This document shows, piece by piece, positions 53,185 through 61,711 of a stretch of DNA of 64,000 nucleotides (position 1 is its first letter; each line of letters begins with the position of its first letter). The position numbers were made by a program, and so were the translations under genes. This stretch comes from Neptuniibacter sp048548695 (GTDB lineage Bacteria; Pseudomonadota; Gammaproteobacteria; Pseudomonadales; Balneatricaceae), in assembly GCF_048548695.1 (NCBI RefSeq), contig NZ_JBLYIF010000008.1; one strand, written 5' to 3'. The notes beneath the pieces were generated by a model, which saw only the letters and a program-made list of their open reading frames with translations, ran no database searches and was not told the DNA's origin.

Positions 53185-53694
53185 TCAAGTTTCAGCCCCA
53201 TTAATGTGCTCGGTCAACTTAACCACCCAACCCGTAAGCAACATTATCAGCAACACGGCAGCAGCAAACAGGTACAACCCCGGATGTACCTGAATACTGG
53301 CAAAAGCGCCCAGCTTCACCATCACCACCAGCACTGCCACTACCATCACATCGAGCATTGCCCAGCGTCCGTACTCATGCATTAGCTGCAGCAAACGCAT
53401 ACGTCGTGCACTCCCCATGCGGCGATTGTTGACCAGCCAAAACAGCAGGCCCATTTTCATCAGGGGTATACACACACTGAACAGCAACAACAACAGGCCC
53501 AGCAAAGCATTACCCCGCTGCAACAGGCCAGTAATGCCAGAGATGACTGAAAAGGTATTTTCAAAAATGACCAGCTGCGTCATGGTCACCATGGGCAACC
53601 ACAGACCAGCCAGTAACAATACTAAAGTCAGGCACAGCAGCAGGTTCAATACACCACGGTGCGAGGCATAGCGGTGCCAGCGGTACAAACTCAC
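53185..53694 (-). CDS. PqiA-family membrane protein, single-domain form
   Basis: A 169-residue protein with four predicted helices and the PqiA hallmark GRWAMLDVMVVAVLVVMVKLG. Full PqiA/YebS proteins have two such domains and zinc-ribbon cysteines at the N-terminus; this one has one domain and no cysteine ribbon. No pqiB or pqiC (MCE) gene lies nearby. Its role is therefore unclear, possibly in lipid transport or a membrane-stress response. Confidence 0.82.
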   Translation of the reverse strand: MSLYRWHRYASHRGVLNLLLCLTLVLLLAGLWLPMVTMTQLVIFENTFSVISGITGLLQRGNALLGLLLLLFSVCIPLMKMGLLFWLVNNRRMGSARRMRLLQLMHEYGRWAMLDVMVVAVLVVMVKLGAFASIQVHPGLYLFAAAVLLIMLLTGWVVKLTEHINGAET

Positions 53695-53717
53695 AATAAA
53701 GTGTCAGCCAATCAGGG

Positions 53718-54050
53718 TTAAAAGTGATAGTACTGACGGTTCAAATAAGCAGCCACATCGGACACTTCATCTGGAAACCAGCCAACATCAAGATTGCTAT
53801 TACAGCGTTCCACCATCGCCACTAATGATGGCAGGCTTTTTATTAAACGATTCTCCCGCTGATACACCGCAGCAGAATGACAGGTTTCACAGTTGGCATC
53901 AGTATAAGCAATACCATTGATCGTGGCGGCGACTGCCACCGACTCATATAACGCTGCCCCGTTATCTGCATCCGCCGCCAGCGTAGGCATCGGTGCCATA
54001 ACCACCAGTAAAGTGACGCCAGTGGACAATAGCTTGGTAAAGGGTTTCAT
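53718..54050 (-). CDS. Small secreted c-type cytochrome
   Basis: A 110-residue monohaem cytochrome. The signal peptide ends at PTLAA. The haem motif is CETCH (Cys54, Cys57, His58). The sixth ligand is uncertain; Met79 is a candidate. The preferred ATG is 54050, one codon after a GTG. It is followed upstream by dsbD on the same strand (a 20-nt gap), whose product keeps haem-binding cysteines reduced in the periplasm. Confidence 0.88.
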   Translation of the reverse strand: MKPFTKLLSTGVTLLVVMAPMPTLAADADNGAALYESVAVAATINGIAYTDANCETCHSAAVYQRENRLIKSLPSLVAMVERCNSNLDVGWFPDEVSDVAAYLNRQYYHF

Positions 54051-54073
54051 CACGATCCTCCCGGCTAACTTGG

Positions 54074-55918
54074 TTAGCGCAGCACGGCAATATGTTGAGT
54101 AAACTCCTGCGGCGACATCACTCCGACGACTGTCAGTTCAGGCCGCAAGCTACCAGTACCATCATAGAAGATCAGTGCCGGTGGACCGATCACTTGATAG
54201 GCTTTGCTCAGAGCTTTAGCTTCAGCATCATTCGCCGTGACATCCACTTTGATCAGCTTATAAGCGGATAATGCCTGCTGTACTGTGGGATCAGAAAAGG
54301 TAAAAGTATCCAGTTCTACGCAGGCAACACACCAGTCAGCATAAAAATCCAACATCACCGGCTGGCCCGCCTGTTTGGCCGCCACCAGAGCCTGATCAAG
54401 TTCTGCCTGGGTATAAAGTTTTTGCATGGCAAGCTGAGAGGTACTCTGTGCCGATACACTGGCAATTCCCTGCAACGGGTATAACAGGTTTCGGCCGCCA
54501 GATAATGCTCCCAACATCAATGCCACACCGTATACAAAAATAACCAGCCCCACGCCCTTAGCAATATGCTGCAAGCTGTGATCATGTTTATCCAGCCGAT
54601 GGAAAGAACCCATAAAGACTGAGGTCACAATCAACACAATCGCCAGCAGCCACATGGTGACTGCCGTGGGCACGATCCGATCCAGCATCCAAATCGCCAG
54701 TACCAGCAGAGCAACACCAAACCCGGCTTTAACTTTTTCCATCCACAGTCCGGCATGGGGCAACAATTTTCCAGCAGATGCACCGATCAGTAATAAAGGC
54801 GCCCCCATTCCCATGCTCATGCTAAACAAGGCCGCTCCGCCTAAAACCGGATCAGCGGTTTGGCCAATGTAGATCAATGCCCCTGCCAGCGGCGCCGCCA
54901 CACAAGGCCCGACAATCAATGCCGACAATAGCCCCATGACAAACACACCGGTTAGCGTACCACCCTGCTGACTACTGCTCAGGCGACTCAGACGGGTTTG
55001 CCAGGATGCCGGTAGTTGCAAATCATAGAAACCGAACATCGACAGCGACAGCAATACAAACACCAGGCTGAACAGACTGATAATCCAGGGGTTCTGAAAT
55101 AATGCCTGGATATTCTCACCAAACATACCGGCAAAAATACCGGCCAGAGTGTAAGTCAGAGCAACAGCCAGCACATACACCAGAGACAGTACCAAGCCCC
55201 AGCGGCCGGTAATCTGTTTACCCTGGCCAATAATAATGCTCGACAAAATCGGGATCATCGGGAAGACACAAGGCGTGAAAGACAGTGCCAGGCCAGCAAC
55301 AAAAAACGCCCCGAGGGTAAACAACAGGTTGCCATTACGCAGCATGTCGGCAAACTGATCCTGCTCGCTGACCGTTACCGGAACCGATGGCACCGGCGTT
55401 TGCGGTGTCAGGCTTTCAGGCGAGGCGGAGGCCACTGGCGCAGTCTCAACCGGGATTTGCGTGAGCACTATTTCCCGCGTTACCGGTGGATAGCAGATCC
55501 CGCCTTCCCAGCACCCCTGATAGGTCACCTGAATGACATCATCAGCGGGTGTGCCTGTGGTGCTTTGCAGCTGTAACTCGACTTGAGCGTGATTATGGTA
55601 GACCCAGACTTGACCAAACAGGGGGTCTTCTTTTAGTTCTGCAGGGGCATTAGTGCGAGAAACAATTTCGCTGTTCTGCAATCCGTTAAATTCCATGCGA
55701 TCGCGATACAGGTAATACTCCTGCGGCATATCCCAATACAGCAGCAACTTATCGCCCTGCTGTTCATAATTGAGGGTATATGCCTTATCTACCGGCAGCG
55801 GCCCATCATTACCAAGACCACCATTATCGAACAAACCAGCCATCGCCGGTAAAGATAATGCCAGCAGAAAGATAACAAGGTAACGCTGCCAGCCCGCTTG
55901 AAAATAACGTTTATGCAC
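54074..55918 (-). CDS. dsbD: Thiol:disulphide interchange protein DsbD
   Basis: A 614-residue protein that carries reducing power from cytoplasmic thioredoxin to the periplasm. The signal peptide ends near PAMAG; the N-terminal alpha domain has GCWEGGICYPP; the membrane domain has TPCVFPMIP and VGPCVAAPLAG; the C-terminal thioredoxin-like domain has DWCVAC. All six working cysteines are present. Confidence 0.96.
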   Translation of the reverse strand: MHKRYFQAGWQRYLVIFLLALSLPAMAGLFDNGGLGNDGPLPVDKAYTLNYEQQGDKLLLYWDMPQEYYLYRDRMEFNGLQNSEIVSRTNAPAELKEDPLFGQVWVYHNHAQVELQLQSTTGTPADDVIQVTYQGCWEGGICYPPVTREIVLTQIPVETAPVASASPESLTPQTPVPSVPVTVSEQDQFADMLRNGNLLFTLGAFFVAGLALSFTPCVFPMIPILSSIIIGQGKQITGRWGLVLSLVYVLAVALTYTLAGIFAGMFGENIQALFQNPWIISLFSLVFVLLSLSMFGFYDLQLPASWQTRLSRLSSSQQGGTLTGVFVMGLLSALIVGPCVAAPLAGALIYIGQTADPVLGGAALFSMSMGMGAPLLLIGASAGKLLPHAGLWMEKVKAGFGVALLVLAIWMLDRIVPTAVTMWLLAIVLIVTSVFMGSFHRLDKHDHSLQHIAKGVGLVIFVYGVALMLGALSGGRNLLYPLQGIASVSAQSTSQLAMQKLYTQAELDQALVAAKQAGQPVMLDFYADWCVACVELDTFTFSDPTVQQALSAYKLIKVDVTANDAEAKALSKAYQVIGPPALIFYDGTGSLRPELTVVGVMSPQEFTQHIAVLR

Positions 55919-56227
55919 AAAGATTCCTTATTGCCGGTCGGGATAGTTGATTGACCCGATACTATGGCGCAAGTTCGCCATCCTGTGGCGTAATCATAAA
56001 GCAGTTTCCCCGCTTCAGCACGCCGACAGGTGCGACGAGTTCCCTGAATATTGCTATGTAATTCCGCAAATACTCTACTTTTGATACGTGCTGGAGCTGA
56101 CTCGGATCAGACAATGTAACCGTTTCACCTCAGATTAAGGATTGAGGCTTATAACCACGGCATGATTGTGGTACAAAAGGCGTCTCCCTGATACTAGGGA
56201 CGTGTTAACAGCAGGATTGACAAGATA
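55919..56227. other. 309-nt region between dsbD and the DAHP synthase gene
   Basis: No ORF of note. It must contain the divergent dsbD and aroF/G promoters. Two small hairpins stand in the right part: ACCAC/GTGGT around 56154-56173 and TCCCT/AGGGA around 56184-56200. No Phe- or Tyr-rich leader peptide is visible, so classical attenuation is not supported. Confidence 0.5.
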
Positions 56228-57295
56228 ATGACCGATACGCGCATTGAAGACCTGAATATAGAATCCACCACTGTCCTGATGTCACCGGACACCCTGAAAG
56301 CAGAATTGCCTCTTAGCGAAGCAGCAGCTTCGGCTGTCATGAATGGCCGAGATGTCGTACGTGACATTCTGGATCGTAAAGATCCACGCCTGCTCGTTGT
56401 GGTGGGTCCATGCTCTATCCATGACACAGAAGCAGCCATCGCCTACGGCAAAAAGCTGGCGGCACTTCAGGAGCAAGTAAAAGATACTCTGTATCTGGTA
56501 ATGCGTGTCTATTTTGAAAAGCCCCGCACCACCGTGGGCTGGAAAGGTCTGATTAACGATCCGCATCTGAATGACTCCTTCGAGATTGAAGAAGGGCTAC
56601 ATATTGCCCGCAAACTGCTGATCGACCTGTCCGAACTTGGCCTGCCACTGGCAACCGAAGCACTGGACCCGATCTCACCGCAGTACATTCAAGACCTGAT
56701 AGCCTGGTCAGCCATTGGCGCCCGTACCACTGAGTCCCAGACCCACCGTGAAATGTCCTCCGGCCTATCCTGTGCTGTCGGTTTCAAAAACGGCACTGAC
56801 GGCAGCCTGGATGTCGCTGTAAACGCGCTAAAATCGGTCAGCGCTCCACACCGTTTCCTGGGTATTAATGCAGAAGGCCAGGTCGCTATCGTACACACTC
56901 GTGGCAATAGCTATGGTCACGTTGTCCTGCGTGGTGGTGGCGGCAAGCCTAACTACGATTCGGTCAATGTCGCACTGTGTGAGCAAGCTTTGGACAAAGC
57001 AGGTCTTGCTCCGAATATCATGGTGGACTGCAGCCACGCTAACTCAAACAAAGATCCAGGCCTGCAGCCACTGGTTGCTGATAATGTGGCCAACCAAATT
57101 CTGGAAGGTAACAAGTCTATTGTTGGCCTGATGATTGAAAGTAACCTTGGCTGGGGCAACCAGTCGATCCCAGATAACCTGTCAGATCTCCAGTATGGCG
57201 TATCCGTCACCGATGCCTGCATCGATTGGGCAGCAACCGAACAATGCCTGACCGAAATGGATCAGAAGCTGAAACCGGTGCTAGCGAAACGCTAA
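56228..57295 (+). CDS. 3-deoxy-7-phosphoheptulonate synthase (DAHP synthase, type I)
   Basis: A 355-residue enzyme condensing phosphoenolpyruvate and erythrose-4-phosphate, the first step of the shikimate pathway. It has VVGPCSIHD, YFEKPRTTVGWKGLINDP, GARTTESQTHREM-like (AIGARTTESQTHREMSSG) and IMVDCSHANSNKD. This is the AroF/AroG/AroH type. Which feedback inhibitor it obeys cannot be told from sequence by eye, so no symbol letter is assigned. Confidence 0.93.
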   Translation: MTDTRIEDLNIESTTVLMSPDTLKAELPLSEAAASAVMNGRDVVRDILDRKDPRLLVVVGPCSIHDTEAAIAYGKKLAALQEQVKDTLYLVMRVYFEKPRTTVGWKGLINDPHLNDSFEIEEGLHIARKLLIDLSELGLPLATEALDPISPQYIQDLIAWSAIGARTTESQTHREMSSGLSCAVGFKNGTDGSLDVAVNALKSVSAPHRFLGINAEGQVAIVHTRGNSYGHVVLRGGGGKPNYDSVNVALCEQALDKAGLAPNIMVDCSHANSNKDPGLQPLVADNVANQILEGNKSIVGLMIESNLGWGNQSIPDNLSDLQYGVSVTDACIDWAATEQCLTEMDQKLKPVLAKR

Positions 57296-57310
57296 GCCAA
57301 CCGCTTACGC

Positions 57311-57338
57311 GAAAAAGGCAGCTACGGCTGCCTTTTTT
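57311..57338 (+). terminator. Terminator after the DAHP synthase gene
   Basis: Stem GGCAGC-TAC-GGCTGCC-type followed by T6, 16 nt past the stop. Confidence 0.9.
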
Positions 57339-57362
57339 AATCCCGGCCAGTTTCTGCGGAAC

Positions 57363-57394
57363 AAAAAAAGGGCAGTCATTTGACTGCCCTTTTT
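57363..57394 (-). terminator. Terminator of clpX
   Basis: Stem AAGGGCAGTCA with TGACTGCCCTT, flanked by A and T runs, 15 nt after the clpX stop on the reverse strand. With the preceding element it isolates two convergent genes. Confidence 0.93.
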
Positions 57395-57408
57395 CACTGG
57401 CGATTTAT

Positions 57409-58692
57409 CTACTCTTTACCGGCGGCCTTCGGCTGCTCGGCATTTTCGTAGATCAGAATCGGTTCGTTATCACCGTTGACCACACCTTCATCAACCACAA
57501 CCTTACTGACATTGGTCATCGATGGCAGCTCGTACATGATGTCCAGCAAAGTAGCTTCCATAATGGAACGCAGGCCACGGGCACCCGTTTTGCGCTCCAG
57601 CGCATGCTTGGCAACCGCACGTAGTGCTTCATCACGAAAGTTAACTTCTACGCCTTCCATATCAAACAGTGCTTCATACTGCTTAGTCAGACTGTTTTTC
57701 GGTTCGGTCAGAATAGTAACCAGCGCGTCTTCATCCAGCTCAGACAGCGTCGCGATCATCGGCAGACGACCAACAAACTCCGGAATCAGGCCATACTTGA
57801 CCAAGTCCTCAGCTTCCAGGTCCTGCAAGATGTCAGAAATGTTTTTCTGTTCATCCTTACTTTTCACTACCGCGCTAAAACCGATAGAGCTCTTCTCATT
57901 ACGGTCACGGATGATCTGCTCAAGGCCAGCAAACGCACCACCACAGATAAACAGAATATTGCTAGTGTCTACCTGCAGGAACTCCTGCTGAGGGTGCTTG
58001 CGGCCACCCTGCGGCGGTACAGAAGCCACGGTCCCTTCAATCAGTTTCAGCAATGCTTGCTGAACACCTTCGCCAGATACGTCACGGGTAATCGACGGGT
58101 TGTCCGACTTACGGGAGATCTTGTCGATCTCATCAATGTAGACAATGCCCAGCTGCGCTTTCTCTACATCGTAGTCGCACTTCTGTAGTAACTTCTGAAT
58201 GATGTTTTCTACATCTTCACCCACATAGCCGGCTTCGGTAAGGGTGGTAGCATCCGCAATAGTAAACGGTACATTCAGCAATCTGGCTAGGGTCTGCGCC
58301 AATAGGGTTTTACCACTACCGGTTGGGCCAATCAGCAGAATATTACTTTTACCCAGCTCTACTTCAGTTTTACTGCCTTCCTGAAAACGTAAACGCTTGT
58401 AGTGATTGTATACCGCTACCGCCAGAACTTTCTTCGCGCGATCCTGACCGATAACATATTCTTCCAGTGCTGCACTCAGCTCGGACGGGGTTGGCAGCTT
58501 CGCGCCCTGCTCTTTGGGTTCAGCGTCCTGAATCTCTTCACGAATAATGTCGTTACATAGATCGACACATTCGTCACAAATAAATACAGAAGGTCCGGCA
58601 ATCAGTTTACGAACTTCATCCTGACTCTTGCCGCAGAAGGAACAGTACAGCAGTTTGCCACTGTCACCTTTACCTTTGATTTCGTCGGTCAT
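57409..58692 (-). CDS. clpX: ATP-dependent protease ATPase subunit ClpX
   Basis: A 427-residue AAA+ unfoldase. The N-terminal zinc domain (CSFCGKSQ...FICDECVDLC) binds adaptors; Walker A is GPTGSGKTLLA, the pore loop lies in the GYVGEDVENI region, and Walker B VYIDEIDKI. It feeds proteins into ClpP. It is 135 nt downstream of clpP and probably shares its transcript. Confidence 0.98.
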   Translation of the reverse strand: MTDEIKGKGDSGKLLYCSFCGKSQDEVRKLIAGPSVFICDECVDLCNDIIREEIQDAEPKEQGAKLPTPSELSAALEEYVIGQDRAKKVLAVAVYNHYKRLRFQEGSKTEVELGKSNILLIGPTGSGKTLLAQTLARLLNVPFTIADATTLTEAGYVGEDVENIIQKLLQKCDYDVEKAQLGIVYIDEIDKISRKSDNPSITRDVSGEGVQQALLKLIEGTVASVPPQGGRKHPQQEFLQVDTSNILFICGGAFAGLEQIIRDRNEKSSIGFSAVVKSKDEQKNISDILQDLEAEDLVKYGLIPEFVGRLPMIATLSELDEDALVTILTEPKNSLTKQYEALFDMEGVEVNFRDEALRAVAKHALERKTGARGLRSIMEATLLDIMYELPSMTNVSKVVVDEGVVNGDNEPILIYENAEQPKAAGKE

Positions 58693-58827
58693 TCGACCCC
58701 CTTACACTTATGGCCGGTCACATACATGTGCTTTTTGCAGCACTGTGAATACCCAGCCACGACAGATTTCTTACATTTGGCATCTACAGAGTATAGCTGT
58801 TTGCGCTGTACGATGTTTGCGAACGTA

Positions 58828-59439
58828 TTAATCTACGTTGCGCTTATCCAATACTTCGTCTATCAAACCATACTCTTTCGCAGCATATGGATCCATGAAG
58901 TTATCACGGTCAGTATCACGTGAAATAGTTTCCAGATCCTGGCCTGTATGCTCAGACAGCAATGTATTCAGTTTATTACGAATGCTGAGAATTTCCTTGG
59001 TATGAATCTCAATATCGGTAGCTTGTCCCTGATAACCACCCAGTGGCTGATGAATCATGACGCGGGAGTTAGGCAGAGCAAAACGTTTACCCTTGGCACC
59101 ACCGGCCAATAGAAATGCCCCCATACTTGCCGCTTGTCCGAGGCACATGGTAGAAACATCAGGTTTGATAAACTGCATGGTGTCATAGATTGACAGGCCT
59201 GCTGTGACAGAACCACCCGGGGAATTGATGTACAGATGAATATCCTTGTCCGGGTTTTCCGCTTCCAGGAACAGGAGCTGCGCAACGACCAGATTAGCCA
59301 TATGGTCTTCGACAGGGCCAATCAAAAAGATAACTCGTTCTTTAAGCAGACGGGAATAAATATCATATGCTCGTTCACCACGGGCACTCTGCTCCACGAC
59401 CATTGGCACCAGGCTGGAGAGAGGACTCAGATCCGTCAT
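58828..59439 (-). CDS. clpP: ATP-dependent Clp protease proteolytic subunit ClpP
   Basis: A 203-residue serine peptidase that forms a tetradecamer. The active-site serine is in GQAASMGAFLL and the histidine in MIHQPLGG; the aspartate lies in the later RDTDRDNF segment. GGAG 7 nt upstream of the ATG. It is the middle gene of tig-clpP-clpX. Confidence 0.98.
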   Translation of the reverse strand: MTDLSPLSSLVPMVVEQSARGERAYDIYSRLLKERVIFLIGPVEDHMANLVVAQLLFLEAENPDKDIHLYINSPGGSVTAGLSIYDTMQFIKPDVSTMCLGQAASMGAFLLAGGAKGKRFALPNSRVMIHQPLGGYQGQATDIEIHTKEILSIRNKLNTLLSEHTGQDLETISRDTDRDNFMDPYAAKEYGLIDEVLDKRNVD

Positions 59440-59517
59440 TCGACGCTCCTTATTCGGTATTCTTATTTAGGCTTGATAATACTACGTTGCAACCTATGCA
59501 CAAACCCCAGTTGTTAT

Positions 59518-59546
59518 GGATGGGATTGATTAAGGCATTTTTCAAC
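59518..59546 (-). promoter_or_regulatory. Predicted heat-shock (sigma-32) promoter of clpP
   Basis: On the reverse strand GTTGAAA, 14 nt, then TCCCATCC. The sigma-32 consensus is CTTGAAA with 13-15 nt to CCCCATNT, so 12 or more of the 15 positions match. It is about 80 nt upstream of the clpP ATG and just after the tig terminator. Expression of clpP independent of tig under heat stress is expected. Confidence 0.7.
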
Positions 59547-59554
59547 CGTCTGAA

Positions 59555-59592
59555 AATAAAAACGACAGTCAGATGACTGACTGCCGTTGTTG
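59555..59592 (-). terminator. Terminator after tig
   Basis: On the reverse strand AACGGCAGUCA pairs with UGACUGUCGUU (one G-U), followed by a U-rich tract. It begins 24 nt after the tig stop. Confidence 0.85.
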
Positions 59593-59615
59593 TATTACCC
59601 CAGAACTGAGCGAAA

Positions 59616-60959
59616 TTATTCGGCCGCTTCAGTCTCTTCTTGGGCCGGTGCCGCTGGCTGCTCTGGCTTGATAGCGTCTTCGTAGCTCACAGTCACATCA
59701 GTAACCTGTGCCTGCCCCAGCAGCAAATCAACCACCTGATCTTCCAGTACCAGACCCTTGATCTGGTTCAGCATCTGTTCGTTGCTCATGTACCAGTCGA
59801 TCACCTGCTGAGGATCCTGATAGGTCTCAGCCATCTCTTCCAGCGTTTCACGCACACGGCTGTCTTCAGCTTCCAGGCTGTTCGCCTTGATCACTTCCTG
59901 TAACAGCAGACCGATACTTACACGGCGCTCTGCCTGGGCAGTGAACAGCTCTTTCGGCAGACTGTTTGGATCCATCTGGCTGTCTTTACCACCAAACTGC
60001 TCAACTGCCTGACGGCGCTGAACATCGATTTCACCATCAATCAGGGATGCCGGTACGTCAATGCTATTCGCTTCGATCAGTTTGGAGAATACCTGATCTT
60101 TCAACTTCATTTTCAGCGCCTGTTTCAGCTCGCGTTCCATGTTATTGCGTACTTCAGCGCGGAACGCTTCTTCAGTCAGCTCGTCCAAGCCAAACTTACC
60201 AAAGAACTCATCATTCAGTTCAGGCAACTGCTGTTCAGAAACAGATTTAACGACAATTTTGAACGTCGCAGGTTTGCCCTGCAGTTGTTCAGACTGATAC
60301 TGCTCAGGGAAAGTGACATTGATCTCAGTCTCAGTTCCAGCAGTTACACCTTCCAGTGCATCTTCAAAACCGGGGATCATCTGACCGGAACCCAGCACCA
60401 GATCGAAGTCTTCTGCCTTACCGCCTTCAAACGCTTCGCCATCGACAAAACCTTCAAAGTCCATCTTCACACGGTCACCAGAAGCAGCAGCACGCTCTAC
60501 TTCAGCCCAGGAAGCCTGCTGCTTACGCAGGGTATCGATCATCTTGTCCAGATCAGCATCAACGATTTCAGCAGTTTTCTTTTCAATGCTTACCGCAGAG
60601 AAATCAGACAGCGCGATTTCTGGGTACACTTCGAAAGTTGCGGTGTATTCAAAATCTTCACCTTCCACTTCTTTTTTCACGTCAATGGAAGGACCGCCAG
60701 CCGGGTTCAGCTTTTCCTGCTGTACAGCGGCGTAGAAAGTCTCCTGCACCACCTGGCCCAGCACTTCTTCCCGGATGCCTTTACCATAGCGCTGCTTGAC
60801 AACTTTCACCGGCACTTTGCCAGGACGGAAACCATCAAGTCGAACAGTACGCGCAGTTTGCTGGATGCGTTTGTTAACATCCTGATCGATGCGTTCTGCA
60901 GGAACAGATACCGTCATCAGGCGTTCCAGGCCGGAAGTCGTTTCAACGGAAACTTGCAT
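59616..60959 (-). CDS. tig: Trigger factor
   Basis: A 447-residue ribosome-bound chaperone and prolyl isomerase. The ribosome-binding signature FRPGKVP appears in RLDGFRPGKVPVKVVKQRYG; the FKBP-type domain runs from ASGDRVKMDFEGFVDGEAF; a helical C-terminal domain follows, ending in an acidic tail. The start MQVSVETTSG at 60959 has GAGG 7 nt upstream. Confidence 0.98.
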   Translation of the reverse strand: MQVSVETTSGLERLMTVSVPAERIDQDVNKRIQQTARTVRLDGFRPGKVPVKVVKQRYGKGIREEVLGQVVQETFYAAVQQEKLNPAGGPSIDVKKEVEGEDFEYTATFEVYPEIALSDFSAVSIEKKTAEIVDADLDKMIDTLRKQQASWAEVERAAASGDRVKMDFEGFVDGEAFEGGKAEDFDLVLGSGQMIPGFEDALEGVTAGTETEINVTFPEQYQSEQLQGKPATFKIVVKSVSEQQLPELNDEFFGKFGLDELTEEAFRAEVRNNMERELKQALKMKLKDQVFSKLIEANSIDVPASLIDGEIDVQRRQAVEQFGGKDSQMDPNSLPKELFTAQAERRVSIGLLLQEVIKANSLEAEDSRVRETLEEMAETYQDPQQVIDWYMSNEQMLNQIKGLVLEDQVVDLLLGQAQVTDVTVSYEDAIKPEQPAAPAQEETEAAE

Positions 60960-61269
60960 GTAATGCCTCACAAATCTTGTTTTCTATAATCTTAAACAGA
61001 CCGGCAATGCTTGATGGGTTGCGAGATCTGCACAGTAGACCGAAAAAACGGTCGCAAAATGAAAGCGCAAAATTTTCCGGTAAGCCAGTAGATTAGTCAA
61101 GGAAGAAAACACAATTTCACCGGAAGGATGAAAAATCTGCAGGTTTACTAAGGAGAAGGAGGAAGAGTATGGGGTNNNNNNNNNNNNNNNNNNNNNNNNN
61201 NNNNNNNNNNNNNNNNNNNNNNNNNNNNNNNNNNNNNNNNNNNNNNNNNNNNNNNNNNNNNNNNNNNNN
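60960..61269. other. tig upstream region and assembly gap
   Basis: About 215 nt of real sequence, then Ns to 61271. The reverse-strand TTGACT near 61096-61101 is a possible -35 for tig. A perfect inverted repeat GACCG-AAAAAA-CGGTC lies at 61038-61053. The last bases before the Ns (61170-61175) read TGGGGT, equal to the 3' end of the tRNA-His genes on the other strand. Confidence 0.5.
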
Positions 61270-61271
61270 NN
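61176..61271. other. Assembly gap of 96 N
   Basis: Unresolved bases. The flanks both resemble the CCA end of tRNA-His, so the gap was probably caused by repeated tRNA genes. ORFs running through it are artefacts. Confidence 0.99.
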
Positions 61272-61346
61272 GGGTGGACAATGGGGCTCGAACCCACGAC
61301 CGCCGGAATCACAATCCGGAGCTCTACCAACTGAGCTATGCCCACC
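61270..61346 (-). tRNA. tRNA-His (GTG anticodon), first copy, 3' end in gap
   Basis: Reverse-strand GGTGGGCATAGCTCAGTTGG start, anticodon GTG in GATTGTGATTC, T-arm GTGGGTTCGAGCCCC. The final two bases of the CCA lie in the N run (visible from 61272). The extra 5' G that pairs with C73 is present, as expected for tRNA-His. Identical to the second copy where visible. Confidence 0.93.
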
Positions 61347-61351
61347 ATAGA

Positions 61352-61436
61352 TGGTGCGAGCGGGGAGACTCGAACTCCCACACCGTAAGATACTGGTACC
61401 TAAAACCAGCGCGTCTACCAATTCCGCCACGCTCGC
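61352..61436 (-). tRNA. tRNA-Leu (TAG anticodon)
   Basis: 85 nt with a long variable arm. Acceptor GCGAGCG pairs with CGCTCGC, CCA is encoded, and the anticodon loop TTTAGGT gives TAG, decoding CUA/CUG-type leucine codons. Confidence 0.95.
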
Positions 61437-61450
61437 ACATTTAAGAGAAA

Positions 61451-61527
61451 TGGGGTGGACAATGGGGCTCGAACCCACGACCGCCGGAATCACAATCCGG
61501 AGCTCTACCAACTGAGCTATGCCCACC
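61451..61527 (-). tRNA. tRNA-His (GTG anticodon), second copy
   Basis: 77 nt with encoded CCA, the same sequence as the first copy. Two identical histidine tRNAs flank a leucine tRNA. Confidence 0.97.
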
Positions 61528-61547
61528 ATAATCTCTTGCCAGACAGT

Positions 61548-61624
61548 TGGCGCGCCCACCAGGGTTCGAACCTGGAACCTACGCCTTAGAAGGGCGTTGC
61601 TCTATCCAATTGAGCTATGGGCGC
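61548..61624 (-). tRNA. tRNA-Arg (TCT anticodon)
   Basis: 77 nt, acceptor GCGCCC paired with GGGCGC, encoded CCA, anticodon loop CTTCTAA giving TCT for the rare AGA codon. It is the first gene of the tRNA transcript, which runs Arg-His-Leu-His. Confidence 0.96.
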
Positions 61625-61632
61625 CCGACATA

Positions 61633-61661
61633 CTGTCTGGTCTCGATAGAATAACAGACAG
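61633..61661. repeat. 7-bp inverted repeat just before the tRNA cluster
   Basis: CTGTCTG and CAGACAG with a 15-nt loop, ending 8 nt before tRNA-Arg. It could fold in the tRNA precursor 5' leader. A second repeat, AAACGCA-TG-TGCGTTT, follows at 61665-61680. The tRNA promoter should lie in or behind these. Confidence 0.5.
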
Positions 61662-61711
61662 GATAAACGCATGTGCGTTTCCTGCAAGTACCTCATATCA
61701 AGGAGGTGCGC

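Noticed and set aside
55919..56227. Attenuator with leader peptide before DAHP synthase
   Set aside because: No Phe-, Tyr- or Trp-rich short ORF and no hairpin with a T run.
61148..61559. Reverse-strand ORFs of 77 and 191 codons across the tRNA cluster
   Set aside because: They read through Ns and tRNA genes; the protein sequence is translated tRNA.
61270..61624. tRNA cluster as an integrative-element attachment site
   Set aside because: No integrase, direct repeat of a tRNA end away from the cluster, or foreign-looking DNA is nearby; the repeated His copies explain the repeats.
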